DNA of 64,000 nt, taken from the NCBI GenBank assembly GCA_036365455.1, contig JAWQUS010000023.1, positions 5,022,001-5,086,000 of the forward strand, given 5' to 3'. Position 1 is the stretch's first letter; each line of letters opens with the position of its first letter. The notes under the pieces were generated by a model that had not been told where the DNA came from, ran no database searches, and saw nothing but the letters and a program-made list of their open reading frames with translations. Position numbers and translations under genes: made by a program. Of the stretch, positions 18,549 through 31,000 are shown piece by piece. This stretch comes from Macrosoma leucophasiata. Taxonomy: Eukaryota; Arthropoda; Insecta; Lepidoptera; Hedylidae.

Positions 18549-21500
18549 TCAGTGTCTAAAATCAATCATCGTGGGTCCAAATACCCGGTACAAAAATATC
18601 TCGCAGAACAAGATAACGATGGAAAACATCATGCCGACAGCTAACACAATAAGTGCCATTGAAAACTCCCGAATGGACACCGAAAATATGCTGCTGTCTG
18701 GCGTATGTACGCACGGAGGTTTTGGCTCATCCCACACTAATTTAAGCCGATTCATGAGACCCGATTCCTGCATCTTGCGAATCCTGCAAAAAAATGTTTT
18801 GTTACCTTTTAATTACCTTAATAATTGTAATGGCCTGAATTAAATAATAACGTAATCCCAGTGGCGGACCAAGGTCATCAGAGGCCTGGGGCAGCATTAG
18901 GAGGCCTCTGGGCCCCCGCCTCAGCTCCTACGCGTATTTCTGACATATAAGTTAAATTAAGGAGCAAACATAAACGCGCGAGCAAAAAAAATGTCCTAAC
19001 CCTGTCCTTCTCCCCTACTTTTACATTTGGTAGTTAGGTGATATAAAATACTTAGAATGCGCGCGCAAAATAAAACGACATTACCCGCCGTGGACTCAAA
19101 AAATATCTCAATTCATAATTCAAAACACAGACAACCTGTGTGGAGTGGAGGTCCCCAAAACCGGAGATCTATGGCGGACCGCCACTGATTAAGCCCTCCA
19201 TACGCTCAAAATCACAACTCAGTTACGAGGTCGTTCTTACTCACGGCCTCATGATAAACTTACCCATACGCAAGATGATCCTTATAAGGCGACTTCTTTT
19301 TAACAACCGCTGCCATATTCTGCGGTGGGTACAGTGAAACCTCGTGAGCCTCGCATATCTCCCGTTCAGTGAACGTACTCCTCATGATTCGGTAGGCTAT
19401 AGTGCTGTCCACGTGGAATGCGAAGCCACCATGCTTGACTAGAGCCATGCCCTGCTCGGGTGGGAAAAAGTTGTAATGCTCACTGGTCACTATTTTCTTG
19501 TGGAACAACTCTAATGCCACTGGGTCTGTAGTTCGCTAAAGATCAAGTAAGCGTGATTAAAATATGGATTTCATGGTTAAAGTAGAGTATATGTATGAGA
19601 ATCGGTTGTAGTCTAATTTTTTATGTCCCTAAATGGAAAGGGTAATTCTCCCCAAGTAATTTTTAGTTCAATTTTTTGAACACATCTTTTTTTTAACTGC
19701 TAAGGCTGTAGCGTCATATTATTAAGTGTTTTAAAATAAACATCCGAACGCTGCAACCTTTGACGTTGGCGTGTCAGTTGTCACAACACCTTAGTGCTGC
19801 GCACTCGTACCTCAACCCGCCTAAATTAACTGCTGCGATGTAAATCTGTTAAATCCGTATTACATGGTGATCACCAACATGGACTTCTCATTTCCATCAA
19901 CTAATGAACACGCAAGAACCTTCAATATTGGTAATCACAGACCAAGCAACGTCAAAAAGGCGATACGAAGTTCGCCGAGACATATATTTAGGTAATAGTG
20001 TAATATTTCAGTCTAAATATAAAAAAATAACAATACCTTAAAGAAATCCGTATTATACAATACATTTTCGACGCCTGCTTTCAAGTTGCTGTGCAGCAAA
20101 TCCTTCAAAGTTCTAATGCTTTTAGGGGTCTCCCTAAGGAGAGTCGACACCACCGTGGCGTTGTAATATTGATATAGAGTCAACGTGAAAAGGAACGTTA
20201 CAAGCATTGTTAGCTTTACAGAATTAGAACTTTTTGTAATAGCCCAACCTGTAAATAATTTGCTTGTTTATAAATGCTTAGTTGTGGATTCAAATATTGT
20301 AAAAAGCTTTCAATGTAGTCTCAAGCCAGACAATATGTAGGTAATATGTTCAAGCTCAAGTTTACTGGTGGTAGAGCTCAAGTGTACCGAAGGGCTCGAG
20401 GGCGTAGGCACCACCGCATTAGCTGTTCCGGTTCGATGAATGTATGGCCCCGTCATAGAATTATAACTCTACCTCTATGGGCCCCGTAATATACAGAGAC
20501 ATAAGAGCGGAGGTCTCAAGGGTGGCAACACATCTGCATTTTAACCTCTGGTTTTTTGTGTAGATGTCTATAGGCTGCAATTATCACTTAACATCAATGA
20601 GAACTGCATGTTCGTTTGCCAAATTCGTTGCAAAAAAAAATTCGCCAATATCAGCCAAATACGAACATACACAAATGCCAAACACGAATATTCCATCAAA
20701 CATTCGGCACATAATAAAAATAAAACAAATCTTAACAAATAAGTTGGTAATTAAAAGCCCACGAAAACAAACCTTGTTGACAAACGGCGCTGAACAGAAA
20801 GATCACAGCTAAACTGGAGGAGCTATCTTCTTCATCGCCAAATATCTTCAAGGTTTTCATCTTCAGCATCAAGCAGAGGATGCAGCCCGCGATCGTCAGC
20901 AAGCCCAAAATACAGCCCCATACTGTCTCCGTGAGGGGTCTGGTGTAGATGGAGTAGAAACCTCCTGGGTACTTCGGGTGACGCATGATGAAACAAGGCC
21001 TACGGATCATTATTTTCAACAAATTAGACTACTTAACGATTTTGTTCTAACAGGAAAAGATACTTTTATTTTGATATATACCTCCAAACGTGACTTAACG
21101 AACTTCGAATTTTAGATATCTACCTACCTAAATTCCTTATCTAGTTCCTTGGCGAGTTTCAGGTCCGGGGAGGTCTGATGGTCGCAAATTGACGAGCTTA
21201 ATTTCTTGTGGAGTTTAATGTTAGTTTTGATATTCTTTTTGAGATCGGAGTTGCTGCAATCCAGACGCGAAAATTTTGGAGGGTTTCAATTTGGGGAAAG
21301 GTTATAATATGACCATTGACTACGACTCTCCCCGCCCCCGTCGAGGATCGCGCCGTCTACACCTGATGAACTTGAAATACAAACAGAGGAGCGGCACCGG
21401 CACCTAAATATTTTACGGCAGCTATCGCAACCTATCGACGGCTACCTATCGATGTCTTACATGTCCACGTGTTGTATGTCCGTCAACCAAGTGCCGTTCA

Positions 21501-24500
21501 TCTTTATGAACCTTAAAGTGAATGCGAATGTACCTACGCTACGAATTTCTCCACTTATACTCAAGTCCTAATACTAAAGTAACAGGAGGCGAGTCAATGA
21601 TCGTTGTTGGGCCGATTTGCAATAGCCGCAAAATATCTGACGGACAAATATCTGACCAACGCCGCCCTGAAAATGTCATGCTCAATTCTAATAGGTACCT
21701 AGATATCGTCTTTAGAATACCTAAGCAAGCAGCGATACGGGAAAAAACTGTAATAACACGTTTTTTGTGTAATGTTATAACAACACAATAAAATAAAAAA
21801 ATGTAGACCGTCGAAATCATGCACAGCCTATAATTATGAGGAGACGATAAGCGTCTGCTGATTAGGGATGTGACGTGTCGATGTTATTTTTTGTCCATTT
21901 ATGTCACATGTCACAGTCATTCATAAAATGAATGAAATCGAGCATGCAGTTTACCGTGATGGTAAATGAATACTGGGCAATTTTAAGCAATTTAAACATA
22001 CCATCTGTGATAAACTACATGTGGAGATTGATAAAGACAAAATACATAATATGTTGAAGATTACATTTTCAAGCGATGTCTCTACTATTATTGTACGAAG
22101 TAACAATATGTGAGTAAGTAGATGATGTATAGTATAATAGGGTTATATATATTAGTGAAGATATAAAGTTGATATTTTTAGGTGTTAAAATGAGAGAAAA
22201 GTTAAGCGTTCAGAAATATTAGTCAAAACCTATTAGGTAAAGGTTACTGAACTAGTCTTTTTTTAAAATAACTCAAGCAACTTTTTATATTATTTAAAAT
22301 CAGGGAACAGGCCGTTCTCCCTAAATAAATCAAATATAGCATTGATTATCATCGTACGTATATAATTGCATATAGATGCCCATGTTTTTTTATGTTATGG
22401 CAGTGGTAAACAAGCATGCAGTTCACATTGATGTTAAGTGATGACTGCAGCCTATAGACACCCACACAAAGACCAAGGTCAAAATGCAGATGCGTTATCA
22501 CTCCTGAGGCTTAAGGTGTTATGCCTCTGTGCCGGGAATTACTGGGCCACAGATGTGTTCAAGTGGCCAATTCCTAGATAATACATTAAATGAAAAATAC
22601 GATACGATATGAGAAAGGCATTGTTACAAAACAAGGTTTTCGTCTCCTTTCGTAATAAAAACATAAAACAGAGAATTTTCACGAAATTTAGTATCAGATT
22701 TGAATAAATCATTTCATAGATTCGTTTTATCGATAAAACATGATAAAAGCCAAGGTACGTCGATAGTCATGTCCCTACGGTACATTAGCCGAGCTGTTAT
22801 TAAGCTACGTCGGTTTTCCTTCACTAGGCGTCGTGAGAAATCTTTTGTGATGAATATTTTTCATGTCTCAACCATTGATCCTTATGCAGGCGATATCTTC
22901 GTATTTTGTACTACCTAAGCAAGCAGCGATACGGTTTAAATCAATGATGTTATTGGTTTAAATAATTAAATCGCAACCATCTCTGAGTAGGTAGCACCTA
23001 CCGCAAAAAATAGGCACTCGAGCTCAATCAAACTTAATTTAGCGTTGATACTCGTAGGTAGGTACCTACTTTGATTGCCAAGTCTGCGCGGTATAATCGA
23101 TGAATTTGGCTCTATCCGGTCTAAAGAAGACCGGCGTGCCTCCAATATCCGCTTCCTGCCGCTGCAAAGCTCCGACCATGCCGTCGAAGCTGCCATTACG
23201 AAAATAACCCCAAGAATTCGTACGCTGAAGTTTGTAACTGTAAAAGTTGAGACAACATTTATCATTACTTAGGTAATATTTTCATGCCTTTTTTATATTA
23301 TGAAGTAGCAAACAAGCATTCAGTTCACGTTGATGGCAAGTAATACAATACAAAAAATTAATTGTTGTCACTCCTGAGGTTTAAGTTGTTATACCTATGT
23401 ACCTTTGTTGTTGTACCTTTTGACGACCCGGTTAGTCCAGCGGTGCGAAACCACCGTTTGATTCGAAGGGTCGTGGGTTCGATCACCGCACCGGAACAAA
23501 TATTTGTATGGCCTACAGATATTTGTTTCGGGTCTGGGCGTTACTCTACGTGTTGTATGTATACAACGGCACCCATGACACAGGTTTATGCCTACTGTGG
23601 GGCTGTGAGTGTAAGCGTATTTTTTTTTTATGTGCGATAAATTGTAGGGACTTACATTACTAACTGGCCGGAACTTGATAGCGCTGAACACTACCATTTA
23701 GAGACAACTAAATTAGTTCATGTGGTGACCCTACACCCCCGCGAGCTCCTTCACTGAAACTCTCTCACTCCAGCCGAAAAGCGGTAATCATTTTATGGCG
23801 GTAGTTTTATCGCAGGATGCTGATGCCCATCCAACGTTATTGTAATAGGTTGGGGAAAAAGTCTTTTCGCATTATAGTATGTATGAACTTGTAATAAAAT
23901 CTCTTTGGCTGTAGTATTTGTATCTGGCTGGTTTTGGTATCATTGAAAGTTAAAATTTTAAAGAACATTATTCCAAATTCAAATTAGGCAAATGTGTGAT
24001 TTTCATTTGTTTTTCGTACTGTCAAGATGAGTGAATCTAATGAAGAAATTCGATACATTTTAAAATTTTACTACAAAAAAGGTAAAAATGCAACGCCAGC
24101 CGCGAAAAAAATTTGCGATGTTTATGGACCTAGTGTAGTGTCTGTGAGAGTAGCACAAATTTGGTTTAAGCGTTTTCAATCCGGAAATTTTGATGTCAAA
24201 GATGCACCTCGCTCTGGTCGCCCTATTACGGATAAAATGGATGCCATTTTTGAAAAAGTGGAGCAAGATCGACATATCAGTAGTTGCGACGTAGCTGAAG
24301 AACTGAGAATTGATCACAAAACAGTTTTGGCGCATTTGAAAAAAGCTGGGTACAAAAAAAAGCTCGATATTTGGGTACCTCACGAGCTCACTGAAAGAAA
24401 CCTAATGACCGTGTACTCATTTGTGATTTTTTATTTCGACGTAATGAAACCGAAACATTTTTGAAGAAGCTGATAACTGGTGATGAAAAGTGGATCACGT

Positions 24501-25983
24501 ACGACAAGAACGTGCGAAAAAGGTCGTGGTCAAAGGCCGGTCAGGCTTCACAGACTGTGGCGAAACCCGGGTTAACTCGCAATAAGGTGATGTTGTGTGT
24601 GTGGTGGGATTGGAAGGGCATTATTCATTATGAGCTATTATCACCAGGCAGGACTATCGATTCTGAACTCTACTGCGAACAACTGATGAGATTAAAGCAA
24701 GAAGTTGAGAGAAAGCGGCCGGAATTGATCAACAGAAGGGGTGTGGTGTTTCATCATGATAACGCTAGACCTCACACATCTATAGCCACTCAGCAAAAAT
24801 TAAGAGAGTTTGGCTGGGAGGTGTTAATGCATCCGCCGTATAGTCCTGACCTTGCACCTTCAGATTTCCACCTGTTTCGGTCTCTTCAGAATTCTTTATG
24901 CAATGTTAGGTTAACATCACGAGAGGACTGCCAAACTGTCGCGGTATTTTGATGAGAAGTCCCGAAATTTTTATAGCAATGGGATCATGTCCCTACCTAC
25001 AAGATGGCAAAAGGTTATCGAACAAAATGGTACGTACATACTTTAGTTTTTCCCCAACCTAATATTTACTACCGCCCTATTGGAATGGTTTGACCGCCAT
25101 TGTTCGTTTGACTGACCCCACTAGAGAGCGTTGGGAACGTCACGTCCCGACGACTGATGCTCTACCACCAGTAAAACTGTATTGTACTCGAAGTAAGATC
25201 AGAGGCATATAAGCGGGTTCAAATGACCCAACAAGGCTACTTGCATAAATTCTAGAGAAAAAATAAATTACGATGTAAATAAACACACCTCATGTTGTAC
25301 ATTGCGCGCAAGTATTTGAGCAATGTGAAAAATTTCAGCTTGTGCAATGAATCCACTTTTGTTTGTCTAGATTTTTTCAGATACTGTTCAAAAGTTTCAT
25401 TCACAATACTGTCTGTAACAACTACTGTACACTTGAGTTCCACCCCGCTTAAATCCCTTCTGTGTAGCATCTTCAATTGCAATGTGGAGTTCCAAACCCC
25501 CACTTGTCTAACCATGACTGACCCATTGTTATAGAACCCTGAATTATACATTTCAAATAAATTATACACACTCTCATTCCTCAAAATTATTATTAATTCA
25601 GAGTCCACTTCTATGGGGTACTGAGATAATATATTGACAGTAGACAGGAGATCTTCTGTATTTATAAGCCAGTAAAATGGACTCTTAAACAAATACGTTG
25701 CTTGCAAAGACGAAAGGACACTCCCCCAAGAGTCACAAGTTGTGTCCACAATCAAACCAATTTTTGGATATGTTGCTGGTACCTTATATGATACATTTTG
25801 CTTAAGCCCTATACTCATTATTCGAAAATTATAATTCAATAAAGCCTTATACTCAACAACTCCACTATTACAGCAATTAAATAAGACAACATTATTAACA
25901 TTTTTATACTTTAAAATATCAATAAAAACCGAACAGTTTACGGCTGATAAAAGATTCAATAAAAAGATAATTCGTAAACTCAT
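18549..25983 (-). CDS. Ir75: IR75-type ionotropic receptor
   Basis: Variant ionotropic glutamate receptor acting as an odorant-gated cation channel in antennal dendrites, usually with an IR8a co-receptor (family knowledge). Six minus-strand exons join in phase: 25983-25289, 23237-23070, 20999-20773, 20248-20037, 19535-19264, 18783-18549, making about 602 aa. Exon 1 is a signal peptide (MSLRIIFLLNLLSAVNCS) plus amino-terminal domain. Exon 2 is ligand-binding S1 (TNSWGYFRNGSFDGM, GGTPVFFRPDR, IDYTAQTW). Exon 3 is PCFIMRHPKYPGG, TM1 and the pore (FLFSAVCQQG). Exon 4 is TM2 (LTLYQYYNATVVSTLLRE). Exon 5 is S2 (PEQGMALVKHGGFAFHVDST). Exon 6 is TM3 (FSMALIVLAVGMMFSIVILF), ending at a stop at 18549. 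Intron 1 carries a SINE, repeat C/I and a mariner. A possible extra cassette exon is noted at 21128-21253. Confidence 0.93.
18859..19187. mobile_element. MITE-like element with CAGTGGCGGACC ends
   Basis: CAGTGGCGGACC at 18859 and GGACCGCCACTG ending at 19187, about 330 bp, in IR75 intron 5. Similar short ends (GGCGGAYTT / AAATCCGCC) bound 46810-47155. Confidence 0.5.
20359..20645 (+). mobile_element. SINE-like family C
   Basis: ACTGGTGGTAGAGCTCAAGT at the start; ends GAACTGCATGTTCGTTTGCC then A9. Internal part diverged. Lies in IR75 intron 3. Confidence 0.7.
21128..21253 (-). other. Candidate cassette exon in IR75 intron 2
   Basis: A 126-bp (42-codon) block with acceptor TGGATTGCAG and donor GTAGGT. 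It enters in phase 2 and leaves in phase 2, so it would fit between IR75 exons 2 and 3 without a frameshift. It encodes a lysine-rich hydrophilic stretch (LKKNIKTNIKLHKKLSSS). The family normally joins exon 2 directly to exon 3, so this may be a rare isoform exon or a chance open frame. Confidence 0.3.
21254..23069. other. IR75 intron 2 remainder
   Basis: Contains a truncated family C copy (22385-22555). A shared motif CCTAAGCAAGCAGCGATACGG appears at about 21720 and 22914, probably a dispersed repeat. No other coding sequence recognised. Confidence 0.5.
22385..22555 (-). mobile_element. SINE-like family C, truncated
   Basis: TTTTTTTATGTTATGGCAGT, then CAAGCATGCAGTTCACATTG, ending near GCCGGGAATTACTGGGCC. 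Half element, in IR75 intron 2. Confidence 0.7.
23422..23625 (+). mobile_element. tRNA-derived SINE, family A
   Basis: GACGACCCGGTTAGTCCAGC (A box), GTGGGTTCGATCACCGC (B box), ACAGATATTTGTTTCGGGTC, TGTATGTATACAACGGCACC, T-rich end. Nested in the family C composite. Confidence 0.85.
23846..25064 (+). pseudogene. mariner transposon, copy 1 (frameshifted)
   Basis: Bounded by inverted ends AGGTTGGGGAAAAAGTC and TTTTTCCCCAACCT, flanked by TA. Transposase reads in two open frames, 24027-24464 and 24461-24952. Relative to copy 2, one base is lost at about 24405 (breaking ERNLMN) and five are lost at about 24935 (after EDCQ), so both ends of the frame are broken. The helix-turn-helix region and the D,D34D triad positions (TGDEKW, HDNARPH, LAPSDFH with 34 residues between the last two Asp) are still present. 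Inserted into repeat I in IR75 intron 1, in the opposite orientation to the host gene. Confidence 0.92.
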
Positions 25984-26172
25984 GTTGACTAGAAATGAAA
26001 CAACAGAATGACTAGTACAATATATATTTCTGAACAGAAACTGACAACAAAATTATACCTATTAGTGTCATCAGATAGTTTTGAATTTATAATGAGATTG
26101 CTGATGTGAAAATTGTCAGAACATGATCACCAATTACTTTGAACACAAAAAAAACTACACAACTGGTATTTT

Positions 26173-27468
26173 TTAGAAAGTATATGTTGAGAAAACATCT
26201 TGAAATGGAAATTCAGCTTTGTCAGGAACCAAAAGATCAGCTAAATAGCAAACTGTCCCAGCTGTTCCTTCATATAAGCTCTCAGGGTTATCCGGTAACC
26301 TTGAATCTTGTTGAAACTCATTTGTGTTCAAAAAATCAGCAAATAACTTTGCTTTATATAAATATTTATTATCATGCGTCAATCTGTAAAGTAGTAAAAA
26401 TACATATCCATTTCCAGCAACACCATGACAAATACCAGGCCCCTTGCGTAGAAGACCTTTTTCCCATACAATTTCACCAGCCTTGATACATGTATTTAGG
26501 TATTTCTGATCTTTGAAAACAATGTATGCCTTTGCCATAAGGTATATCATACCGGGAGCTCCGTGACACCAATGGACAAGTTTGTGATCACTTAACCCTA
26601 TTTCCTCCATGCAACAGGGCCAGTTACCCTCACTGTTTTGTAGAGAAGCTATGTAATCTACCGTAGACTTAATATATTTTTCAGATGCTGAATTGTATTG
26701 TAAATAACCTGGGACAGACAGGAGCATTTGTAGTATGAAACTCACACCATGTGCTGCACCCAAATATTCCGTATTGTAGTAATGGTACATGAGTGGACAA
26801 GGACTCTTATGCCTCTTTGCATAGTCACGACCTGAACCGACCATGACATCGCAGATTTGGTATAGCTCTTCATTAGAGAATATTGGAGTTTGTAACTCTC
26901 GACTTAGCCACAGGGCGCCAGCGATGTAACCGGCGCGGCCAACGAAGAACTCGTCGCCACCGCATTTGAGAAATCTTGGGTTCAAATATTGGTTATACAA
27001 TGTTTTGTAAGCATTGAGAAAATCGTTGAAATCTTCACCGGCTTCTTTTTTTATTACAATCGCTAAAGCGTACGTACCGGCGTCGCCGAGTAGGAAAGAT
27101 GTCTTGTCACCAGCAGATGCTTCTAACGCTGGTTTGAGATATTCTACGCCTTTTTCGATGTACAAAACTTTATTTTCAGAGAGCAGAGGGTTTTTCGATA
27201 AATAATAGTACATGAAAGATATACCAGTCACTCCAACGTAAAGACCACCGTCCACATGTCTCCGGGATGGTTGCAAACGTTTTGTAATGTTTTGCACGTA
27301 CTCAGCGATTTGCTTACTGATTTCTTCTTTGTTTAGGGTCAGTTCAGCCCCAGGTTTGTATTCCTCATAGGGATTTGGGAAATATCGAACCATTTTCAAA
27401 CTTCTTGGATTAACACCGGAAAGCAATCTTCGTAAGGAATTCAGTGAATTTAACACAACCTTATACAT
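26173..27468 (-). CDS. LANCL: LanC-like protein (LANCL1/2 family)
   Basis: Eukaryotic relative of bacterial lanthionine cyclases. Family members bind zinc and glutathione, and mammalian LANCLs add glutathione to dehydrated Ser/Thr residues in damaged proteins (established). Single exon, 431 codons. Vertebrate homologs align from Met26 (MVRYFPNPYEEY), so translation may start there; the preceding 25 residues (basic, LRRLL) could be an extension. LanC repeats show as GVTGISFMYYYL (79-90), LLGDAGTYALA (126-136), YGR-like FVGRAGYIAG (175-184), LGAAHGVSF (236-244), HWCHGAPGMIYL (299-310), GICHGVAGNGY (345-355) and LYEGTAGTVCYLADL (398-412). Zinc ligands are predicted as C301, C347 and H348, all present. 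Lies 189 bp upstream of IR75 exon 1 on the same strand; head-to-head with the LRRC49-like gene. Confidence 0.95.
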   Translation of the reverse strand: MYKVVLNSLNSLRRLLSGVNPRSLKMVRYFPNPYEEYKPGAELTLNKEEISKQIAEYVQNITKRLQPSRRHVDGGLYVGVTGISFMYYYLSKNPLLSENKVLYIEKGVEYLKPALEASAGDKTSFLLGDAGTYALAIVIKKEAGEDFNDFLNAYKTLYNQYLNPRFLKCGGDEFFVGRAGYIAGALWLSRELQTPIFSNEELYQICDVMVGSGRDYAKRHKSPCPLMYHYYNTEYLGAAHGVSFILQMLLSVPGYLQYNSASEKYIKSTVDYIASLQNSEGNWPCCMEEIGLSDHKLVHWCHGAPGMIYLMAKAYIVFKDQKYLNTCIKAGEIVWEKGLLRKGPGICHGVAGNGYVFLLLYRLTHDNKYLYKAKLFADFLNTNEFQQDSRLPDNPESLYEGTAGTVCYLADLLVPDKAEFPFQDVFSTYTF

Positions 27469-28017
27469 AAACCTAATAGCTCACACTTTTTAAATAAATC
27501 TTGTAACATTCAGCTGATAGCAGTTTTTTGTTTTTGTTGACAATGTTGATGTTGACATTTTTGCTTGACATTGGACTTGATTGGACTATCATAGACAACC
27601 GGATAAAGGAGAACAAAATCCATAGAGAAGTACAATGCCACCAACTTTGCGTGGTGAATGGATCTTTTGTTTAGCGTGCGTTCATTATTAAAATCAACAA
27701 AATAATAATAATATATTGTTGAATAAATAAAATCTCTGAATAGGTAAAAATGTTCACTGATATTTGAATAGTAACTATAAGTTACGTATAAAAAAAATAT
27801 TTCATTGTGTATATTTGGTACATACTTTTATTTTATTCTTGAGATTAAAAGTTGCGTAGCAACAATAACAATTTGGTTACCAAGCAACAGTTTTAAAGCT
27901 AATAAAATGGACCAAAACTGCCTTTTAAACGAATTTATTTTCATAAAAAGAAAGTTATCTCATAGGGGGCCAATCGAATGATAAGTTTTTACATATTGTT
28001 AACAATATTTTAAACCA
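27469..28017. promoter_or_regulatory. Divergent promoter region LANCL / LRRC49-like
   Basis: Only 549 bp separate the two opposing start codons, so the promoters must lie here or overlap. AT-rich, with no TATA box or named motif that I can defend. Confidence 0.5.
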
Positions 28018-31000
28018 ATGCCTATCACATACAACCGCGGGAATGTAAGTCATCTCAAATACCTACTTGAATTGTTACGTATTTTTATATAAGCTATACT
28101 TTTCAATAATAGGCTGTTTAATAGGTAAGAAAGATAGCTTTTCGTACAAGAGGAAGATCGGCGCAATCGCTAGACGTAAGTGGGCCGAGAGTTGAGCCTG
28201 GAGGTAGTGGAGATAGTCGTTTATTTTTGCAAATAAGACCTGCGTTAGCTGATTCAAGGGCACCAGGTATCCAACGCTCAAACACAACACTTTCTGGGTG
28301 AGTTTGCCTTTTAACTTTTCATTATGAACAACAACCTCTATGGCTAATATAAAATGATTGTTTAAAAAAAATTACTGAGTAGTTAACAACATAAATTAAA
28401 CCTTATTTCATGTACACATTACAGAAACCCTTATTTAAGTAGAGATGATGGCAGGGACGAGTCAGTCAATTTGCAAGCTGTGGGAGAAGGAAAAGTACAA
28501 CTTTTTCGAACCCCACAGGAAAAAGATCGTTTACCTGATAGGATAAGTCTAGATAGGTATGTAACAAAAATATAATTATATAATAGGAAAACGGTAGAGT
28601 AGATTGATCGATTTGTTTCTTAGTATCATAATATTTATACAACACACTTTAAAAAATAAGGGAAAATTTATGCAAAATAATTTTAAAAAGAAGCAGAAAG
28701 TTAAAAACTTTTTGTCTTAGACCAAAAAAATATGTTTGTGTATTTGTCATGAATAGATGCAAAAAGTGCTAGACTGATTTTAGAAAATCTTTAACCTATA
28801 GGCGAATTTGATAACAGTCTCTCAGTTATAAATGTTGCCTAATGTTAAAGATTAGGCGCATAAGGCGTTTTTTTCTCGGTATTCCAAGGGATAGGACAAC
28901 GGTCATGGAGTAACATAGGTGTAATTACTGTTATCTGATGGTATTTATAGAACGCGTAAAAGGTATAAACAAACAACAGATATTTCTTTGAGCGATATCC
29001 TTTAATTCCGTTACCTACTCTATTAAACTTTTTCTAGTTCCCACACAAACTGTGTTGCGATTTGATGTGACGCCACATCGTAGGAACTTGCGATGTGAAT
29101 TGCTGCGATGCGATTTCGTTCGACAAGTTGAAAGTGTCGTCACCTGAATCGCATCGCAGTTTTCTGTGGGCGCCTGAAGTTCGGCCTATTGGATTTAGGT
29201 TTAAAGTTCGAAGAGAAGATTGTATTAATAAGTACGTCCTTTTGTTAAATTTACAGGCGTGGGCTGTCGTCGATTCCTCATATTGTTGGCGAACCAGGCT
29301 TAAGACTGTTGTCGTTGCAGCACAATTTAATAAACAGTCTCAATGGACTTTCACCTCTTGACCTCAGCAAGCTTGTGTTCCTAGATGTCTATGATAATCA
29401 AATAGATAAAATAACTTGTTTAGAAAGATTATTCAGTTTAAGAGTTTTACTAATGGGTAAAAACAGGTAAGACAAATAAATTACGAAATGTACAATGACA
29501 TAAGTAGCTCGTAAGCTTTTTAGAAAGATTTCAACTTTTTTCTTTCTTGTAGAATAAAAAGAATAGAGGGCTTATCAAATCTTATGAAACTAGAAGTACT
29601 CGACTTACATGGAAATCGTATAGCCAAAGTTGGTGGCCTCTCAAATTTAACTGAACTCAAAGTTCTTAATTTAGCTGGAAACCAAATCAAATGCATCGGG
29701 CCGACCGATTTTCAAGGCTTGGTATCGTTGAAGGAATTAAATTTGAAGAGAAACCGATTAAGAAAGTTACTTGGCTTTCAAAACACTGCGAAATTGCAAA
29801 AACTTTATCTTGGTAACAATGATTTGCAAAGGTAAGTTTAATTAGCAATGTTGAGACATTTAAATTTTTGTAGTAAAATTGTTGACGTGATAAACTGATA
29901 ACGTCTTATAAATTGATGAACGGACGCTGGCTGCACGTACGAAATATTATCACGTTCCGTCTGAGCCTGAGCCTAAGCGTTCGGCTTGTGACGCATGTCT
30001 GCTTCGACGACGACGACATTATTACGTAAAATTATCGTCCGTAAGCTGATTTCACAGACAATCAATGTTTTTAATTAATTAATTTTTTTTATCAAAAATA
30101 TGTTTTTCAGTGTGGAAGATGTATCTTCAGTGGCCGAAGCCACGTTACTGATGGAAGTATCTTTGGATGGAAATCCAGTGGCACTGGGTGGGGACTGCAC
30201 TCCGTTTCTCGTTTCATATCTCCCAAACTTAATTACGCTAACCAACATGCATGTTACTGAACAGGTATGTTTGACATTCTTGTTGTAGGTTACCTATATA
30301 AGTCTATTTTCACGTTCCAACACAAATGCATATAAATAACAAACGCCTGTATAGATTGCAAATTTGTCTGTCAAATTCTTTATGGTTTTCTTTATTGGTT
30401 CATATGTAGAAAACTGATATCGATCGATACCCATAAGGTACACTACGCGGGCAAGTGACGAGTGCAAATGGCTCTCAGCCTATTCTAATAATATAAGCAA
30501 GTGAAGTAGGTAGCATCCGCTGGATATGAATTATCGAGTCCAGTTGATTCAAAAGTTCAAATTCAGTGGATGGTTTAAAGTAATACTCTACATGTTTGCA
30601 ATAAGTTCTCACTTTGATGTTTAATAAAGTAAATGTTTCATAACTATTGATTGTAGGTCCGTAGCGCAGCGATGGCTTGGCGAAGTAACAAAGAAGCGGC
30701 ACATGCAGCTTACTGTGCATTAGGTGGTACAGCTCAGCAAGCCGCTCGTCGTGATCAAATTATACACAATGCACGTACGAATTGGGAGTTACTAAGGTCT
30801 CTAGTATTCTTTGGCTATGGTCTACTGTCGTCGTCGTTGAAACTGTTTTTATACTATATCTGACTTAACCTAACTGCTTCAGTAATCTAGCTAGTAGTAG
30901 CAGGCTTGGAATCCTAGATTTGAACCCCAAATCGGGGATAAGTAAAATAAGTTTCGGATGTTTACTAAGCCATCCTCGGGGCTTGGAAGTGTGCCCAAAC

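Larger units (their letters stand above)
23289..25172 (-). mobile_element. Composite: family C + repeat I, split by SINE A and mariner
   Basis: C-type pieces at 23289-23400, 23640-23765 and about 25150-25172 (GCTCTACCACCAGTAAAA) are the two ends of one old insertion. SINE A (23422-23625) and repeat I with mariner (23846-25064) lie between. Repeat I (CATCCAACGTTATTG | TACCGCCCTATTGGAATGG, TTTGACCGCCATTGTTCG) also occurs at 960-1038 without the mariner. Confidence 0.6.

Noticed and set aside
21539..21820. Minus-strand open frame with hydrophobic start
   Set aside because: Contains a motif repeated at about 22914 (CAAGCAGCGATACGG), no splice or family support, and IR75 is complete without it.
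22966..23265. Minus-strand 99-codon frame as a separate gene
   Set aside because: It is the wrong frame over IR75 exon 2; the shifted frame gives the S1 domain with matching phases.
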